A stretch of DNA of 64,000 nt, taken from contig CAVOKN010000024.1 of NCBI GenBank assembly GCA_963696505.1, positions 32,228 through 96,227 of the forward strand. Reading direction: 5' to 3'. The notes below the pieces were generated by a model. The model did not search any database and had not been told where the DNA came from. It saw nothing but the letters and a program-made list of their open reading frames with translations. The stretch is from CAVOKN01 sp963696505 (lineage in GTDB: Bacteria > Pseudomonadota > Gammaproteobacteria > Burkholderiales > Rhodocyclaceae). A program made the translations under genes and the position numbers. Shown here piece after piece: positions 29,137-38,179 of the stretch (its first letter is position 1; every line of letters starts with the position of its first letter).

Positions 29137-29635
29137 CTATCCGAGCAAGGGGGGAAGAGGTGGTGGCTGATCCAATGGATCGGGCGGCCCGCGTCCGGCG
29201 AGCGCCGCCCACGCCGCGGGAGTGAGGAGCGTGAGGTTGAACGTCTGCGCTGCCCCGGTCGCAACGAATCTCCAGATCGAAGGCGCGGCGATCGCGGCCG
29301 GCCGACAAAGTCAGCGGCTCGGGAGCGCCTCCCTCGCCGCTCAGCGCCGCGATCTGGTAATCGCGCGGCAACTCGCCCGTCGCCGACTTGCCCGAGATCA
29401 CATCGCAGACGTGTATTTGCGCGGCGCTCGACTCCTCATCCAGCCATGCGCCTATCCACAGCGCCTCGCCGGCCGCGCAGGGCGCGAAAAGCCCATCGCC
29501 CGCGCGATGCAGCGGCGCGACTCCCCAACTGCGCAGCGTTCCCGTCGCGCGCCAGTGCGAGATCGCTATCCGCTGCACGACCATCCTTACCGGACCGAGC
29601 ACCACCACGTCGTGGTCCAGACGCCATGCCGCCAT
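29137..29635 (-). pseudogene. Unknown protein between metallopeptidase and caspase genes, frameshifted
   Basis: From ATG 29635 the protein begins AAWRLDHDVVVLGPVRMVV and contains ISGKSATGELPRDYQIAAL. It has no recognised domain. Around 29265 one extra T (in CGTTGCGACC) moves the frame from EIRCDRG to ATGAAQTFNLTLLTPAAWAA, which continues to a proline-rich end (PLDQPPPLPPLLG) and TAG at 29137. The corrected protein would be about 165 residues. The stop lies at the edge of the IS4 target duplication, so the IS landed immediately behind this gene. It starts eight bases after the metallopeptidase stop and was probably cotranscribed with it. Confidence 0.5.
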
Positions 29636-29643
29636 CGGCCGCG

Positions 29644-30354
29644 TCAGGAATAGAGCTTGCGGATCGTGGCGGCGTCGCCGGCGGACAGCTTCCACGACGG
29701 CATGAAGTTCTTGCCGTCCAGGGTCCAGGACGAGGGGATCGTATAGATCATGACCGACGCCTTGTCGAAATCGGTGGTGATCACCTTCGAGGCTTCGAAC
29801 TTGGCGAAGACGTTGCTATCTATGGTCCCCCGGTCCCAGTTGTTCGGCGGGCCCTGAAGGTCGGCATAGACCGCCGCCTTGTTCCACTGGATCAGCGCCT
29901 CGGGGTGGTTGTGCTCGTGAAGCAGGCCCAGCGCATGGCCGAACTCGTGAATGACCACGCTCCAGAAGTCGTGCTGTGGCGTCTGCAAGGTGGCCCAGCC
30001 GAGGTTCATTGTCGGTTGCGACGGATGAATGCCGAGGCAGTCGGTCCCTACGTAGGACCAGGAGCCCCCGTTCGGGTCGAAGGCAATCCGGAAATGCGCG
30101 GCCTCTCCGGCCTGCGCCGGGGCGAGCTTGAGCCGCACACCGTCGAGGAACCACGACCCTGCCGCCTCCAGCACGCGCTCGTGCAGTGCCGTCGTTCCCT
30201 GCAGGAACCGCACTCTCAGGACAGTGTCGGCCTTCCACAGGTTCTTCTTGGCCGCCACCCCCATCGAGACCGGCTGCGTCGGCGAGCCGGCCACCCGCTC
30301 GCCTCCGGGTACGTCCAGCGTCGCACAGATCCACTGCGTCCTCTCTTCGCTCAT
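29644..30354 (-). CDS. Astacin-like (metzincin) zinc metallopeptidase
   Basis: The 236-residue protein contains the metzincin zinc motif H-E-F-G-H-A-L-G-L-L-H-E-H, with ligands His136, His140 and His146 and catalytic Glu137. A Met-turn of the form SVMIY follows about 55 residues later. The HE after the third ligand and the S-x-M-x-Y turn favour the astacin (M12A) group. There is no signal peptide, so it is probably cytoplasmic, unlike most astacins. It is the first gene of the minus arm of a divergent locus with proteases on both sides. AAGGAGGAT precedes the ATG at 30354. Confidence 0.85.
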   Translation of the reverse strand: MSEERTQWICATLDVPGGERVAGSPTQPVSMGVAAKKNLWKADTVLRVRFLQGTTALHERVLEAAGSWFLDGVRLKLAPAQAGEAAHFRIAFDPNGGSWSYVGTDCLGIHPSQPTMNLGWATLQTPQHDFWSVVIHEFGHALGLLHEHNHPEALIQWNKAAVYADLQGPPNNWDRGTIDSNVFAKFEASKVITTDFDKASVMIYTIPSSWTLDGKNFMPSWKLSAGDAATIRKLYS

Positions 30355-30697
30355 CGCATCCTCCTTGGTGTGTATGCCAGCGGGAATTGCGGTCTCCGCG
30401 GATAGTAGAGTCGAAGCATCTCTCTCGGCAACCTGAAGTCGGGAGGAACCGGGCGACCGGAGCCTCGTCCACTACCGCCACCACTATGCCTCGCCACCAA
30501 TCGGCGTCAATGCGATTCGTCATTCGGCGCAGCGCACGGCGCGGGGTGACGTCAGGTTGCGTTGACAATTCACAATGACATCCGAAACCCTGTCGGCGTA
30601 AGGTGTTGTCTGCGTGGGATCATCGGCACGCGATCGGGCGCTTACGGCATGAAGGGTCCGCTTGGCGCGGCGCCGGGGCGGCGGGAGGAATGCCGGC
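30355..30697. promoter_or_regulatory. Divergent intergenic region of the protease/STAND locus
   Basis: These 343 bases separate the metallopeptidase start (minus) from the CHAT-SIR2 start (plus), so both promoters should lie here. A consensus -35 TTGACA is at 30562-30567 on the plus strand, but no good -10 stands 16-18 bases away. No stable inverted repeat or reading frame is convincing. Confidence 0.4.
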
Positions 30698-32821
30698 GTG
30701 ATCGACGACTACTGCGAAGTCGAACTCAACCTCGGTTGGCCGAGAGCGGGCCACTACTGGCTGGGCGGGCGCTTCACCGATGCCAGCCGCAACATCGACG
30801 ACTGGATGGCGCCGGTCGAGATCGAGATCGACCGCCAGGCGCTGCTGGCCGAAACCGACATGAAGCGCTACGGCGCGCTGTTGTCGGGCATGGTGTTCGG
30901 CGCTTCGATTCTCAAGAGCAAGTACGGCGAATGGCGCCGCGCCTACCAGGGCGCGGACCGCAGGCTGCGGCTGCGCCTGTTCATCGAGCCGGACGCGCCC
31001 GAGTTGCACACACTCCACTGGGAGACGCTGCAGGATCCGCAGGACGGCGCGCTGCTTGCCACCAAGGGCGATCTGTACTTCTCACGCTATCTGAGCAGCG
31101 AGGACTGGCGACCGGTGTCGCAGACGCGCCGGCGCGAATTGCGCGCGCTGATCGTCATCGCCAACCCGAGCGACATCGCCGACTACGCACCTGGGGGCAG
31201 GCAGCTCGCGCCGCTGAACGTGGCCGAGGAGTTGGCGCGGGCCCGATCCGCGCTGGGCGACATCGCCAACGAAGCGATGGCCTCGGGCGGCAGCGCCACC
31301 ATGGACCGCGTCAGCGAGAAGCTGCGCGAGGGTGTGGACATCCTCTACCTGGTTTGCCACGGTGCCATGAAGGACGGCGAACCGCTGCTGTGGCTGGAGG
31401 ACGAGGCTGGTCGGACGCGTCGCGTCGGCGGCGCCGATCTGGTGGTTCGGCTGCAGGAGATGGACCAACGGCCGCGGCTGGTCGTGCTGGCGTCCTGCCA
31501 GAGTGCCGGCAGCGGGCGCACCGATGACCGCGGCGTGCTCGCGGCGCTCGGTCCGCGCCTGGCGGCGGCAGGAATCCCCTGCGTGCTGGCGATGCAAGGC
31601 AACTTGACTATGCACTCCCTGGGGCTGTTCATGCCGGCGTTCTTTCGCGAGCTGCAGGGCGACGGTCAGGTCAACCGCGCCATGGCCATCGCCCGCGGCT
31701 GCATCCGGGACGAGCCCGACTGGTGGGTTCCGGTGCTTTTCATGCGCCTGGCAAAGGGGCGCCTGTGGTACGAGCACGGTTTCTTCGAGCCCGGCGGCGG
31801 CTACGAAAAGTGGGGTGCGCTGACCGGCGACATCAGGGAAGGATTCTGCATCCCGGTGTTGGGTGCCGGCGTGATCGACAGCCTGTTCGGCTCGCAGCGC
31901 GAGATCGCCCGCCACTGGGCCGACCGTTACGACTTTCCACTGGCGCCGGAGAACCGGGACGATCTGGCGCAAGTTGCGCAGTATCTGGCCTATCGCCAGG
32001 GCCCGGCCTACGCGCGGGGGCAACTGCGCGACCACCTGAAACACCTGATCCTGACGCGCTACCGCGAGCGCCTGCCGCTGGAATTGCAGGCGAAATCCTT
32101 CGCCGATATCCATCTCGACGATCTGATCTCCACGGTTGGCGAGTACCAGCGCCGGCATGACGAACACGAAGTCCATAAGCTTCTCGCCGCACTGCCCTTC
32201 AAGGTCTATGTGACCGCCAATCGCGACAACCTCCTCCATGAAGCACTGCGCAAGACCCCCATCGACCCGGGGCGCCCGGATGTCTTCAAGCAGCCGCGCA
32301 TCGTACTCTGTCGTGGCCGGCAGGCAGTGGGCGAGCCCCAGCTCTACGAGCTGGAGCGCGGTTACCGGCCGAGCGTGCAGGCGCCGGTCGTGTTCCACCT
32401 TTTTGGCAACCTGCGCTGGCGCGAGACCGTGGTTCTGTCGGAAGACGATTACTTCGACCACCTGATCGGGATCACCCGCAACCAGCGAGGCAAGGACACG
32501 CGCATCCCCGGCCCCATTGCCGAACTGGTGACCTCCTCGGGGCTGCTGTTCCTCGGATTCCAGGTGGATGACTGGGATTTCCGCGTGCTGTTCCGCAGCC
32601 TGATGCTGCTCAGGGAAGAAGGCGAGGCGCTGAGCCGAGGGCGCGCGCGCCTGGCGGTGCAGATCAATCCGGCGGAGGGTCGCATCATCGAGCCGGTGGG
32701 CGCGCGGGAGTACCTCAAGTGCTACTTCGCGCGACAGCAGAACGTTGACATCTACTGGGGTTCGGCCAAGGACTTCCTGCGCGAATTGGCCGGCAAGCTG
32801 GCCGAGGGAGGGTCGGGATGA
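30698..32821 (+). CDS. CHAT protease - SIR2 fusion protein
   Basis: I place the start at GTG 30698 because GGGAGGAA lies nine bases upstream; an ATG at 30662 has no such site. The 707-residue product has an N-terminal CHAT domain, with His221 in ILYLVCHGAMKDGEPLLWLE and Cys267 in VVLASCQSAGSG. A SIR2-like domain follows, with GAG at 389-391 in IPVLGAGVIDSLFGSQ, the region VYVTANRDNLLHEAL, His567 in VVFHLFGNL and FLGFQVDDWDFR. SIR2 domains of this kind act as NAD-degrading effectors in phage defence. The CHAT part could activate, or be activated by, partner proteins. The last codons overlap the STAND gene by four bases. Confidence 0.82.
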   Translation: MIDDYCEVELNLGWPRAGHYWLGGRFTDASRNIDDWMAPVEIEIDRQALLAETDMKRYGALLSGMVFGASILKSKYGEWRRAYQGADRRLRLRLFIEPDAPELHTLHWETLQDPQDGALLATKGDLYFSRYLSSEDWRPVSQTRRRELRALIVIANPSDIADYAPGGRQLAPLNVAEELARARSALGDIANEAMASGGSATMDRVSEKLREGVDILYLVCHGAMKDGEPLLWLEDEAGRTRRVGGADLVVRLQEMDQRPRLVVLASCQSAGSGRTDDRGVLAALGPRLAAAGIPCVLAMQGNLTMHSLGLFMPAFFRELQGDGQVNRAMAIARGCIRDEPDWWVPVLFMRLAKGRLWYEHGFFEPGGGYEKWGALTGDIREGFCIPVLGAGVIDSLFGSQREIARHWADRYDFPLAPENRDDLAQVAQYLAYRQGPAYARGQLRDHLKHLILTRYRERLPLELQAKSFADIHLDDLISTVGEYQRRHDEHEVHKLLAALPFKVYVTANRDNLLHEALRKTPIDPGRPDVFKQPRIVLCRGRQAVGEPQLYELERGYRPSVQAPVVFHLFGNLRWRETVVLSEDDYFDHLIGITRNQRGKDTRIPGPIAELVTSSGLLFLGFQVDDWDFRVLFRSLMLLREEGEALSRGRARLAVQINPAEGRIIEPVGAREYLKCYFARQQNVDIYWGSAKDFLRELAGKLAEGGSG

Positions 32822-35800
32822 ACGCACCGACAGCCAAGGGCCTGCGCAACCCCTATGTCGGAACCGAGGCCTTCCAGGAGGGACAAGAGCTTTTCGGGCG
32901 CGACCGCGAACGCGAGGAACTCGCCGACCTGCTGATCAGCCGGCGCATCGTGCTGCTCTATTCCCCGTCCGGGGCGGGCAAGACCTCGGTCGTCCAGGCG
33001 GCACTGATCCCCGAACTGAAGCGCCGCCACGGTTTCGAGGTGATGCCCATCCTGCGCGTGAGCTACACATCCGGTGCCCCCGGCTGCGGGCCAGGCGAGT
33101 GCGCCAACCGCTACGTGCTGAGCGTGCAGCGTTGTCTCGAACAGTGCTTCCCTCTCGCGGAGCGGCTCGCGGATGCCGAGCTCGATCGTATCGAACTGGA
33201 TGCCTATCTGCTCCAGCATCGCCAGCGCCGGCAGCGGCAGGCGACTAGCGGTCCACAGCGCGCATTCGACCTGCTGGTATTCGACCAGTTCGAGGAAGCG
33301 TTCACCCTCGATCCGATAGACCAGAATCGCAAGCGTGACTTCTTCCGCCAGCTCGGCGTCGCCCTTGGCGCAGAGCCGGCAGCGGGCGCCGAGGCGCAGC
33401 GGGAGGCGCGTGCGCGCTGGGCACTGTTCGTGATGCGGGAAGACCACATCGCCGAGCTCGACGACTACCGCACTCTGATTCCCACCGCCCTGGAGACAAC
33501 GTATCGCATGAGCCTGCTAGGTCACGAGGCAGCGGCAAAGGCCATCGAAAAGCCGGCGCAGGCTCTGGGTGTCAACTTCGCCGACGCCGCCGTTCGCAAG
33601 CTGGTGGACGATCTGCGCACGGTCCGCGTGCAGACGACCGACCGCAAGCTCGTCACTGCGCTGCACGAGTATGTCGAGCCGGTGCAACTCGAAGTGGTAT
33701 GCCAGATGCTTTGGGACAAGACCGTCAAACCGGAGCACTTGAGCATCACGGAAGCGGACTTGCGACAGGCGGGTGCGGAGGGAGAGGTGGCAGCGGCGGA
33801 GGTGGATGCTGCCCTGGCGGCCTACTTCGACCGGCAGGTGACGAAGGTGGCTGTCGCCACGGGCGTGAAGGAGCGGGACATCCGCGACTGGGTGGAACAC
33901 GAGTTGATCACCGCGAGCCGGGTGCGCAGCCTGGTTCTGCTCGGCGTCAACGGTGGCCGCGTGGTCGATGATCGGGCGATCCGCGCGTTGATCGACGCCC
34001 ATCTGCTGCGCCATGACCGCCGCGGCGAGCGGGAGTGGGTGGAGCTTGCCCATGACCGGCTGATCGATCCGGTGCTCAAGAGCAACAGCGTGTGGCGCGA
34101 GCAACACCTGTCCCTGTTGCAGCGCCAGGCGGCGGCCTGGACCCAAGGCGGCAAGGCGGATGGCTTGCTGCTGCGCGGGCGGGCGCTGGCCGAGGCGGGC
34201 GAATGGGCGCAACAGCATGAGGCGCAGTTGGAGGAGACCGATCACGAATTCCTCGGCGCATGCCGGCGCGAGCGCAAGCGCATGCAGGGCCGGCGCTGGC
34301 TGTGGGTCAGCACCGTGGCCACCGTCATCGCCGTGACCACGCTCTTCTCCTATCACCGCGTGGTGCAGCGGCAGGACGAACTGGCGCTCGTTGGCCAGTT
34401 GGTTGCCGAGGCGGAACTGGTCGGAACGCAGATGGACCCGACTGCCGGCGTCCGCAAGCTGCTGCTGGCCACGGCCAAGCTCGATGAGGCCCTTGGCCGC
34501 TTCGGCGCCCACGATGATCTGGTGGCCGCGGGGCGGACGATAGAGGGCAGCCTGGTGTCGGCCTTGCGAGCCCTTCCCCCCGTCAGGATCGCATTCCGCG
34601 AGCATAACGAAACCGTGCGTGGCTTGGCCTTCGGCGCCACCGGAGACGCCCTGCTGTCGGCGGGTGACGATCACCTGCTGCGTTTTTGGGACGCGCGGAC
34701 CGGCGTAGAGCTGAGCCGATCGGTGGAGTTGCCGGGGACGGTGCTCGCTCTTGCCTACAATCCGCGGCGCGGCCTGGCCGTGGCAGGGGATCAGCGTGGC
34801 AACCTGATGCTTTGGCGAGTGCAGGATCGCAAGCTGGAGGCTGGCGGGCAGATCGGGCCGCAGCTCTTTCCCCACGGCAGGAGAGTAAGCGCAGTGGCCT
34901 TCAACGATGCGGGAACCCGGCTGGTATCCGCCGGCCGGGACCGTCGCCTCCTGGTCTGGGACATGACTGATGCGGGCGGGGCAGCACGCGCCAGCGCGGT
35001 CGAGATCCCGGGCGCGGCGACCTATCACACCGCTTCCATCGACAGCATCGTCCTCAGCCGTGACGGCGATACGCTGGTTTCCGGCGACCAGGCGGGAGGG
35101 ATCGTCGTCTGGAGCGGCGTCGGCGGTGTCGCCACTGGCGGCCCTGCGCCGTCTATGCATGCGCTCCAGGCCGAGCGCGAGTCAGACGAGGAGGCGCTTC
35201 CAGCCGGGTCGCCTGAGTCGCTTCCCCCCAGGATACCGGTCGCTGTCCAGTCGCTGGCCCTCAGCCGCGACAGCAGATGGCTCGCGGCGGGCGGACATGA
35301 GGGTTCGGTGATGCTCTGGGACTTGGAGCCCATGCACCGCGGCGAGACGCCTCGGCGGCCGGTCGTGCTACGGGGCTTGGGCGGCCACCAGGGCGTGGTG
35401 CATGCCCTTGCCTTCAGCAACGACGGCGAGACGCTGGCGTCGGCCGGTGCGGACAAGACGGTGCTGCTATGGCATCGCGCCAGGGCGATCCAATGGACAC
35501 CGGCGCGCCCCCTGCCGATTGCCAAACGCTTCGGGACGCTGCCCGAGCGTGTGTTCAGCCTTGGCTTTGATCCCAATGACGATCGCCTGCTGGCGGTAGG
35601 TACGACCACTTCCGTTCTGCTCATGGACACACTGGCACCCGCCAATCGTCTGAGCACCGTGCTGGCCGGTGCCGACCCAGACCCGACGCGGGGTGCGCGA
35701 TGGCAGTCAGTGGTGGTGGCTGCGGATGCTGACGTCGTTGCCGCGGTGCGCGGCGATCTGATCCATGTGTGGCGGGCGCAGGAGATGGGCAGCATGGCCT

Positions 35801-36693
35801 TCAGCGCAGTGGCGAGTCCGGCGATCCACGCCGGCGCAACGCGCGTAGCACTGAACGCATCCGGAACTCTGTTGGCTTCGGCAAACGACTACGGCCAGAT
35901 CGTTCTCTGGCAGCTCGACGGAAACAACCTGGAGCGCATTGGGTTGGCTTTGTCTTCGGCCGGAGCGCCTCGGGTGCGCGGCATCTCCCTGGCCTTCAAC
36001 CGCAAGGGAAACGAGCTTGCCGCGTCCATCGAAAACGCAGTGCTGGTGTGGGACGTGAGCGATCCTTCCAAGGCCAAACCGCTGCTTCAGTGGCGGCACC
36101 CCGAGGACAAGGTGATGCGAGCGGTCGCCTTCAGCCCGACACGGAATGCGCTCGCCGCCGCCGGCGAGGACGGGCGTGTTCGGCTGTGGCCAGCCATGGA
36201 CGGGGGCGAGCCACGCGTGTCGGCCACCGAGCACGGGCGCGACATCGTGGCGCTGGCCTTCAGTCCCGACGGCTCGACGCTGGTGTCTGCCGGCTGGGAC
36301 TCGCATGTCGTGGCCTGGCGGGCGGAGGATCTGAGCCTGCTGGGCAACTACGACAGGCACGAACGCGGGCTGCGAGCCCTCGCCTTTGGCGGGCTGGGTG
36401 GGCGCGATCGGCTGTTCTCCTCCGATCTCGAAGGCAATGTGCTGATGTGGCTCAGTTTCGACGATGCGCGGCATGTGCGTCCGCTGGTGATCGGCCCCGG
36501 TCGGGGGACGACGGTTGCCGCCAGCGGCAGCGCAGATCTGCTGGTGACCGCGGGAGACGAACTGGTCGCCTGGAATCTGAGCAAGGACTCGATCTACCGC
36601 CATGCCTGCGCGGTGGCCGGTTCGCTCGCAACAGACGCTGGCGAGGCGCTGGCGCACGACCCCTGCCGGCGCTTCAAAGGCGTCGATCGCTGA
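32818..36693 (+). CDS. nSTAND NTPase with transmembrane segment and WD40 repeats
   Basis: The 1,291-residue protein starts with a STAND NTPase: Walker A SPSGAGKTS at 49-57, Walker B LLVFDQFEE at 152-160 and a winged-helix-like part ending near 450 (ELAHDRLIDPVLKS). A single hydrophobic helix at about 492-513 (WLWVSTVATVIAVTTLF) could anchor it in the membrane. From about 590 to the end come roughly a dozen WD40 repeats, seen as recurring VxALAFSxDGxTLxSAGxD/VxLW blocks. STAND-WD40 proteins act as sensors that oligomerise on ligand binding. It overlaps the CHAT-SIR2 gene by four bases and precedes the C25-like peptidase by 28 bases. It is the likely sensor/switch of this operon. Confidence 0.88.
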   Translation: MNAPTAKGLRNPYVGTEAFQEGQELFGRDREREELADLLISRRIVLLYSPSGAGKTSVVQAALIPELKRRHGFEVMPILRVSYTSGAPGCGPGECANRYVLSVQRCLEQCFPLAERLADAELDRIELDAYLLQHRQRRQRQATSGPQRAFDLLVFDQFEEAFTLDPIDQNRKRDFFRQLGVALGAEPAAGAEAQREARARWALFVMREDHIAELDDYRTLIPTALETTYRMSLLGHEAAAKAIEKPAQALGVNFADAAVRKLVDDLRTVRVQTTDRKLVTALHEYVEPVQLEVVCQMLWDKTVKPEHLSITEADLRQAGAEGEVAAAEVDAALAAYFDRQVTKVAVATGVKERDIRDWVEHELITASRVRSLVLLGVNGGRVVDDRAIRALIDAHLLRHDRRGEREWVELAHDRLIDPVLKSNSVWREQHLSLLQRQAAAWTQGGKADGLLLRGRALAEAGEWAQQHEAQLEETDHEFLGACRRERKRMQGRRWLWVSTVATVIAVTTLFSYHRVVQRQDELALVGQLVAEAELVGTQMDPTAGVRKLLLATAKLDEALGRFGAHDDLVAAGRTIEGSLVSALRALPPVRIAFREHNETVRGLAFGATGDALLSAGDDHLLRFWDARTGVELSRSVELPGTVLALAYNPRRGLAVAGDQRGNLMLWRVQDRKLEAGGQIGPQLFPHGRRVSAVAFNDAGTRLVSAGRDRRLLVWDMTDAGGAARASAVEIPGAATYHTASIDSIVLSRDGDTLVSGDQAGGIVVWSGVGGVATGGPAPSMHALQAERESDEEALPAGSPESLPPRIPVAVQSLALSRDSRWLAAGGHEGSVMLWDLEPMHRGETPRRPVVLRGLGGHQGVVHALAFSNDGETLASAGADKTVLLWHRARAIQWTPARPLPIAKRFGTLPERVFSLGFDPNDDRLLAVGTTTSVLLMDTLAPANRLSTVLAGADPDPTRGARWQSVVVAADADVVAAVRGDLIHVWRAQEMGSMAFSAVASPAIHAGATRVALNASGTLLASANDYGQIVLWQLDGNNLERIGLALSSAGAPRVRGISLAFNRKGNELAASIENAVLVWDVSDPSKAKPLLQWRHPEDKVMRAVAFSPTRNALAAAGEDGRVRLWPAMDGGEPRVSATEHGRDIVALAFSPDGSTLVSAGWDSHVVAWRAEDLSLLGNYDRHERGLRALAFGGLGGRDRLFSSDLEGNVLMWLSFDDARHVRPLVIGPGRGTTVAASGSADLLVTAGDELVAWNLSKDSIYRHACAVAGSLATDAGEALAHDPCRRFKGVDR

Positions 36694-36721
36694 AGCGGGC
36701 TCGGACGTGCCACAGACAGCC

Positions 36722-38140
36722 ATGCCAACGCGAAGCGGCACTTTTCACTCGAACGGCATCGATGGCGCAAGCGGCGACTACCTGTTGCCGCCACTCACCG
36801 CAGAAACGCTGAGTCGGGCGGCGCAGGGCGCGGTGCGGGACCTGCGCCAGACTGCGGAGCTTGCCGAACGGCGCAATCAGGCGGCGGCGCATCTCGCCCT
36901 GTCCGACGCCTGGGATCCGTCTGAATTGGCCGAAGCCGGCTGGGGGGTGATCTTCGCCGCGGGCGCCGACCCCGGCCTGCGGCAGGCACTAGCGCCCCTG
37001 ATAGAACACCGCCAGGCGCAGGCTGCAGCCAAGGACGGCAGGCGATTCCGCATCTTCGAGGGTAGCCGGGGCTACCGTCCGGGGCTTACCAAGAACCAGT
37101 TTCTGGTGGAAAACGGCGAGGGCCCCGCCGGGCCGGCCAATCCCGACCGGATGCCCTACTACCTGCTCTTGGTAGGCTCTCCAGAAATCATCCCTTTCGG
37201 CTTCCAGTATCAGCTCGACGTCAAGTATGCGGTGGGCCGCCTCCACCTCGACTCCCTCGACGACTACGCGTTCTATGCCCGCGGCGTAGTGGCAGCGGAG
37301 ACCGGGAAAGTCGTTCGGCCGCGGCGCGCCGCGCTGTTCGGGCCGCGCAACGCCGACGACGAGGCCACCGGACTGTCCTGCGATTGCCTGCTGGCCGGAT
37401 TGCAGCAGCGCTTCGCGGCGGCGCCGCCGGCCGGCTGGGAAGTGAGCGGGGTACTAGGGAAAAGCGCCACCAAGGCGCGCCTTGCAGGCCTGATTGGCGG
37501 CGCGCAAACACCGGCGCTGCTGTTCACCGCGAGCCACGGCGTGGCGTTTCCGGCGGACGAACAGCGCCAGGCGCGCCACCAGGGCGCGCTGCTGTGCCAG
37601 GACTGGCCAGGCCCCTTTGCCCATCGCGGTCCGTTGCCGGAGGAGTTCTACTTTTCGGCCGACGATGTCGATGACAGCGGCGTCGCCGGGCTGGTCGCTT
37701 TCCATTTCGCCTGCTACAGCGCCGGCACGCCCCAGTTCGACGACTTCAGCCGCGACGGGGCTGGGCGGCGTCAGTTGGCGCCGCACGCCTTTGTGTCTCC
37801 CCTTGCACGCCGGCTGCTCGCCCGCGGTGCCCTGGCGGTGATCGGGCACATCGACAAGGCCTGGGGCTACTCCTTCTACTGGCCCGACGCCGGTGGCCAG
37901 ATCGAGGTATTCCACGATGCCTTGACGCGCCTGATGCGGGGCCGGCGCGCTGGCTTCGCCATGGAGCCGTTCAACATGCGCCACAGCGAGCTGGCCACCG
38001 ACCTGCGCGACGAACTGGACGCCATCGGCGACGGCAAGAAGCCGGACGATCCGGCGCTGGCATTGATGTGGACCGCCGACAACGATGCCCGCAATTACGC
38101 GCTCATGGGCGATCCGGCGGTGCGTCTGGCCTTTGTATAG
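36722..38140 (+). CDS. C25 (gingipain)-like caspase-fold peptidase, cluster 2
   Basis: The 472-residue protein shares order and motifs with the one at 4103-5512. It has YYLLLVGSPEIIPFGFQYQL, then VKYAVGRLHLD (the C25-type GR loop), His272 in LLFTASHGVAFP and Cys331 in FHFACYSAGTP. A late helix-strand IGHIDKAWGYSFYWP follows, as in gingipain-like enzymes. The dyad is intact. No signal peptide is present, so it differs from secreted gingipains. It is third in the operon CHAT-SIR2, STAND-WD40, C25-like and ends 39 bases before a convergent mutarotase gene. The substrate is unknown; partner proteins in the operon are plausible. Confidence 0.68.
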   Translation: MPTRSGTFHSNGIDGASGDYLLPPLTAETLSRAAQGAVRDLRQTAELAERRNQAAAHLALSDAWDPSELAEAGWGVIFAAGADPGLRQALAPLIEHRQAQAAAKDGRRFRIFEGSRGYRPGLTKNQFLVENGEGPAGPANPDRMPYYLLLVGSPEIIPFGFQYQLDVKYAVGRLHLDSLDDYAFYARGVVAAETGKVVRPRRAALFGPRNADDEATGLSCDCLLAGLQQRFAAAPPAGWEVSGVLGKSATKARLAGLIGGAQTPALLFTASHGVAFPADEQRQARHQGALLCQDWPGPFAHRGPLPEEFYFSADDVDDSGVAGLVAFHFACYSAGTPQFDDFSRDGAGRRQLAPHAFVSPLARRLLARGALAVIGHIDKAWGYSFYWPDAGGQIEVFHDALTRLMRGRRAGFAMEPFNMRHSELATDLRDELDAIGDGKKPDDPALALMWTADNDARNYALMGDPAVRLAFV

Positions 38141-38179
38141 GAGGAAGATCAAGGACGGTGGCGGCGCCGCTGCGCCGCT

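Noticed and set aside
32752..36741. Long minus-strand frames under the STAND gene
   Set aside because: These are antisense shadows; WD40 periodicity and Walker motifs are on the plus strand.
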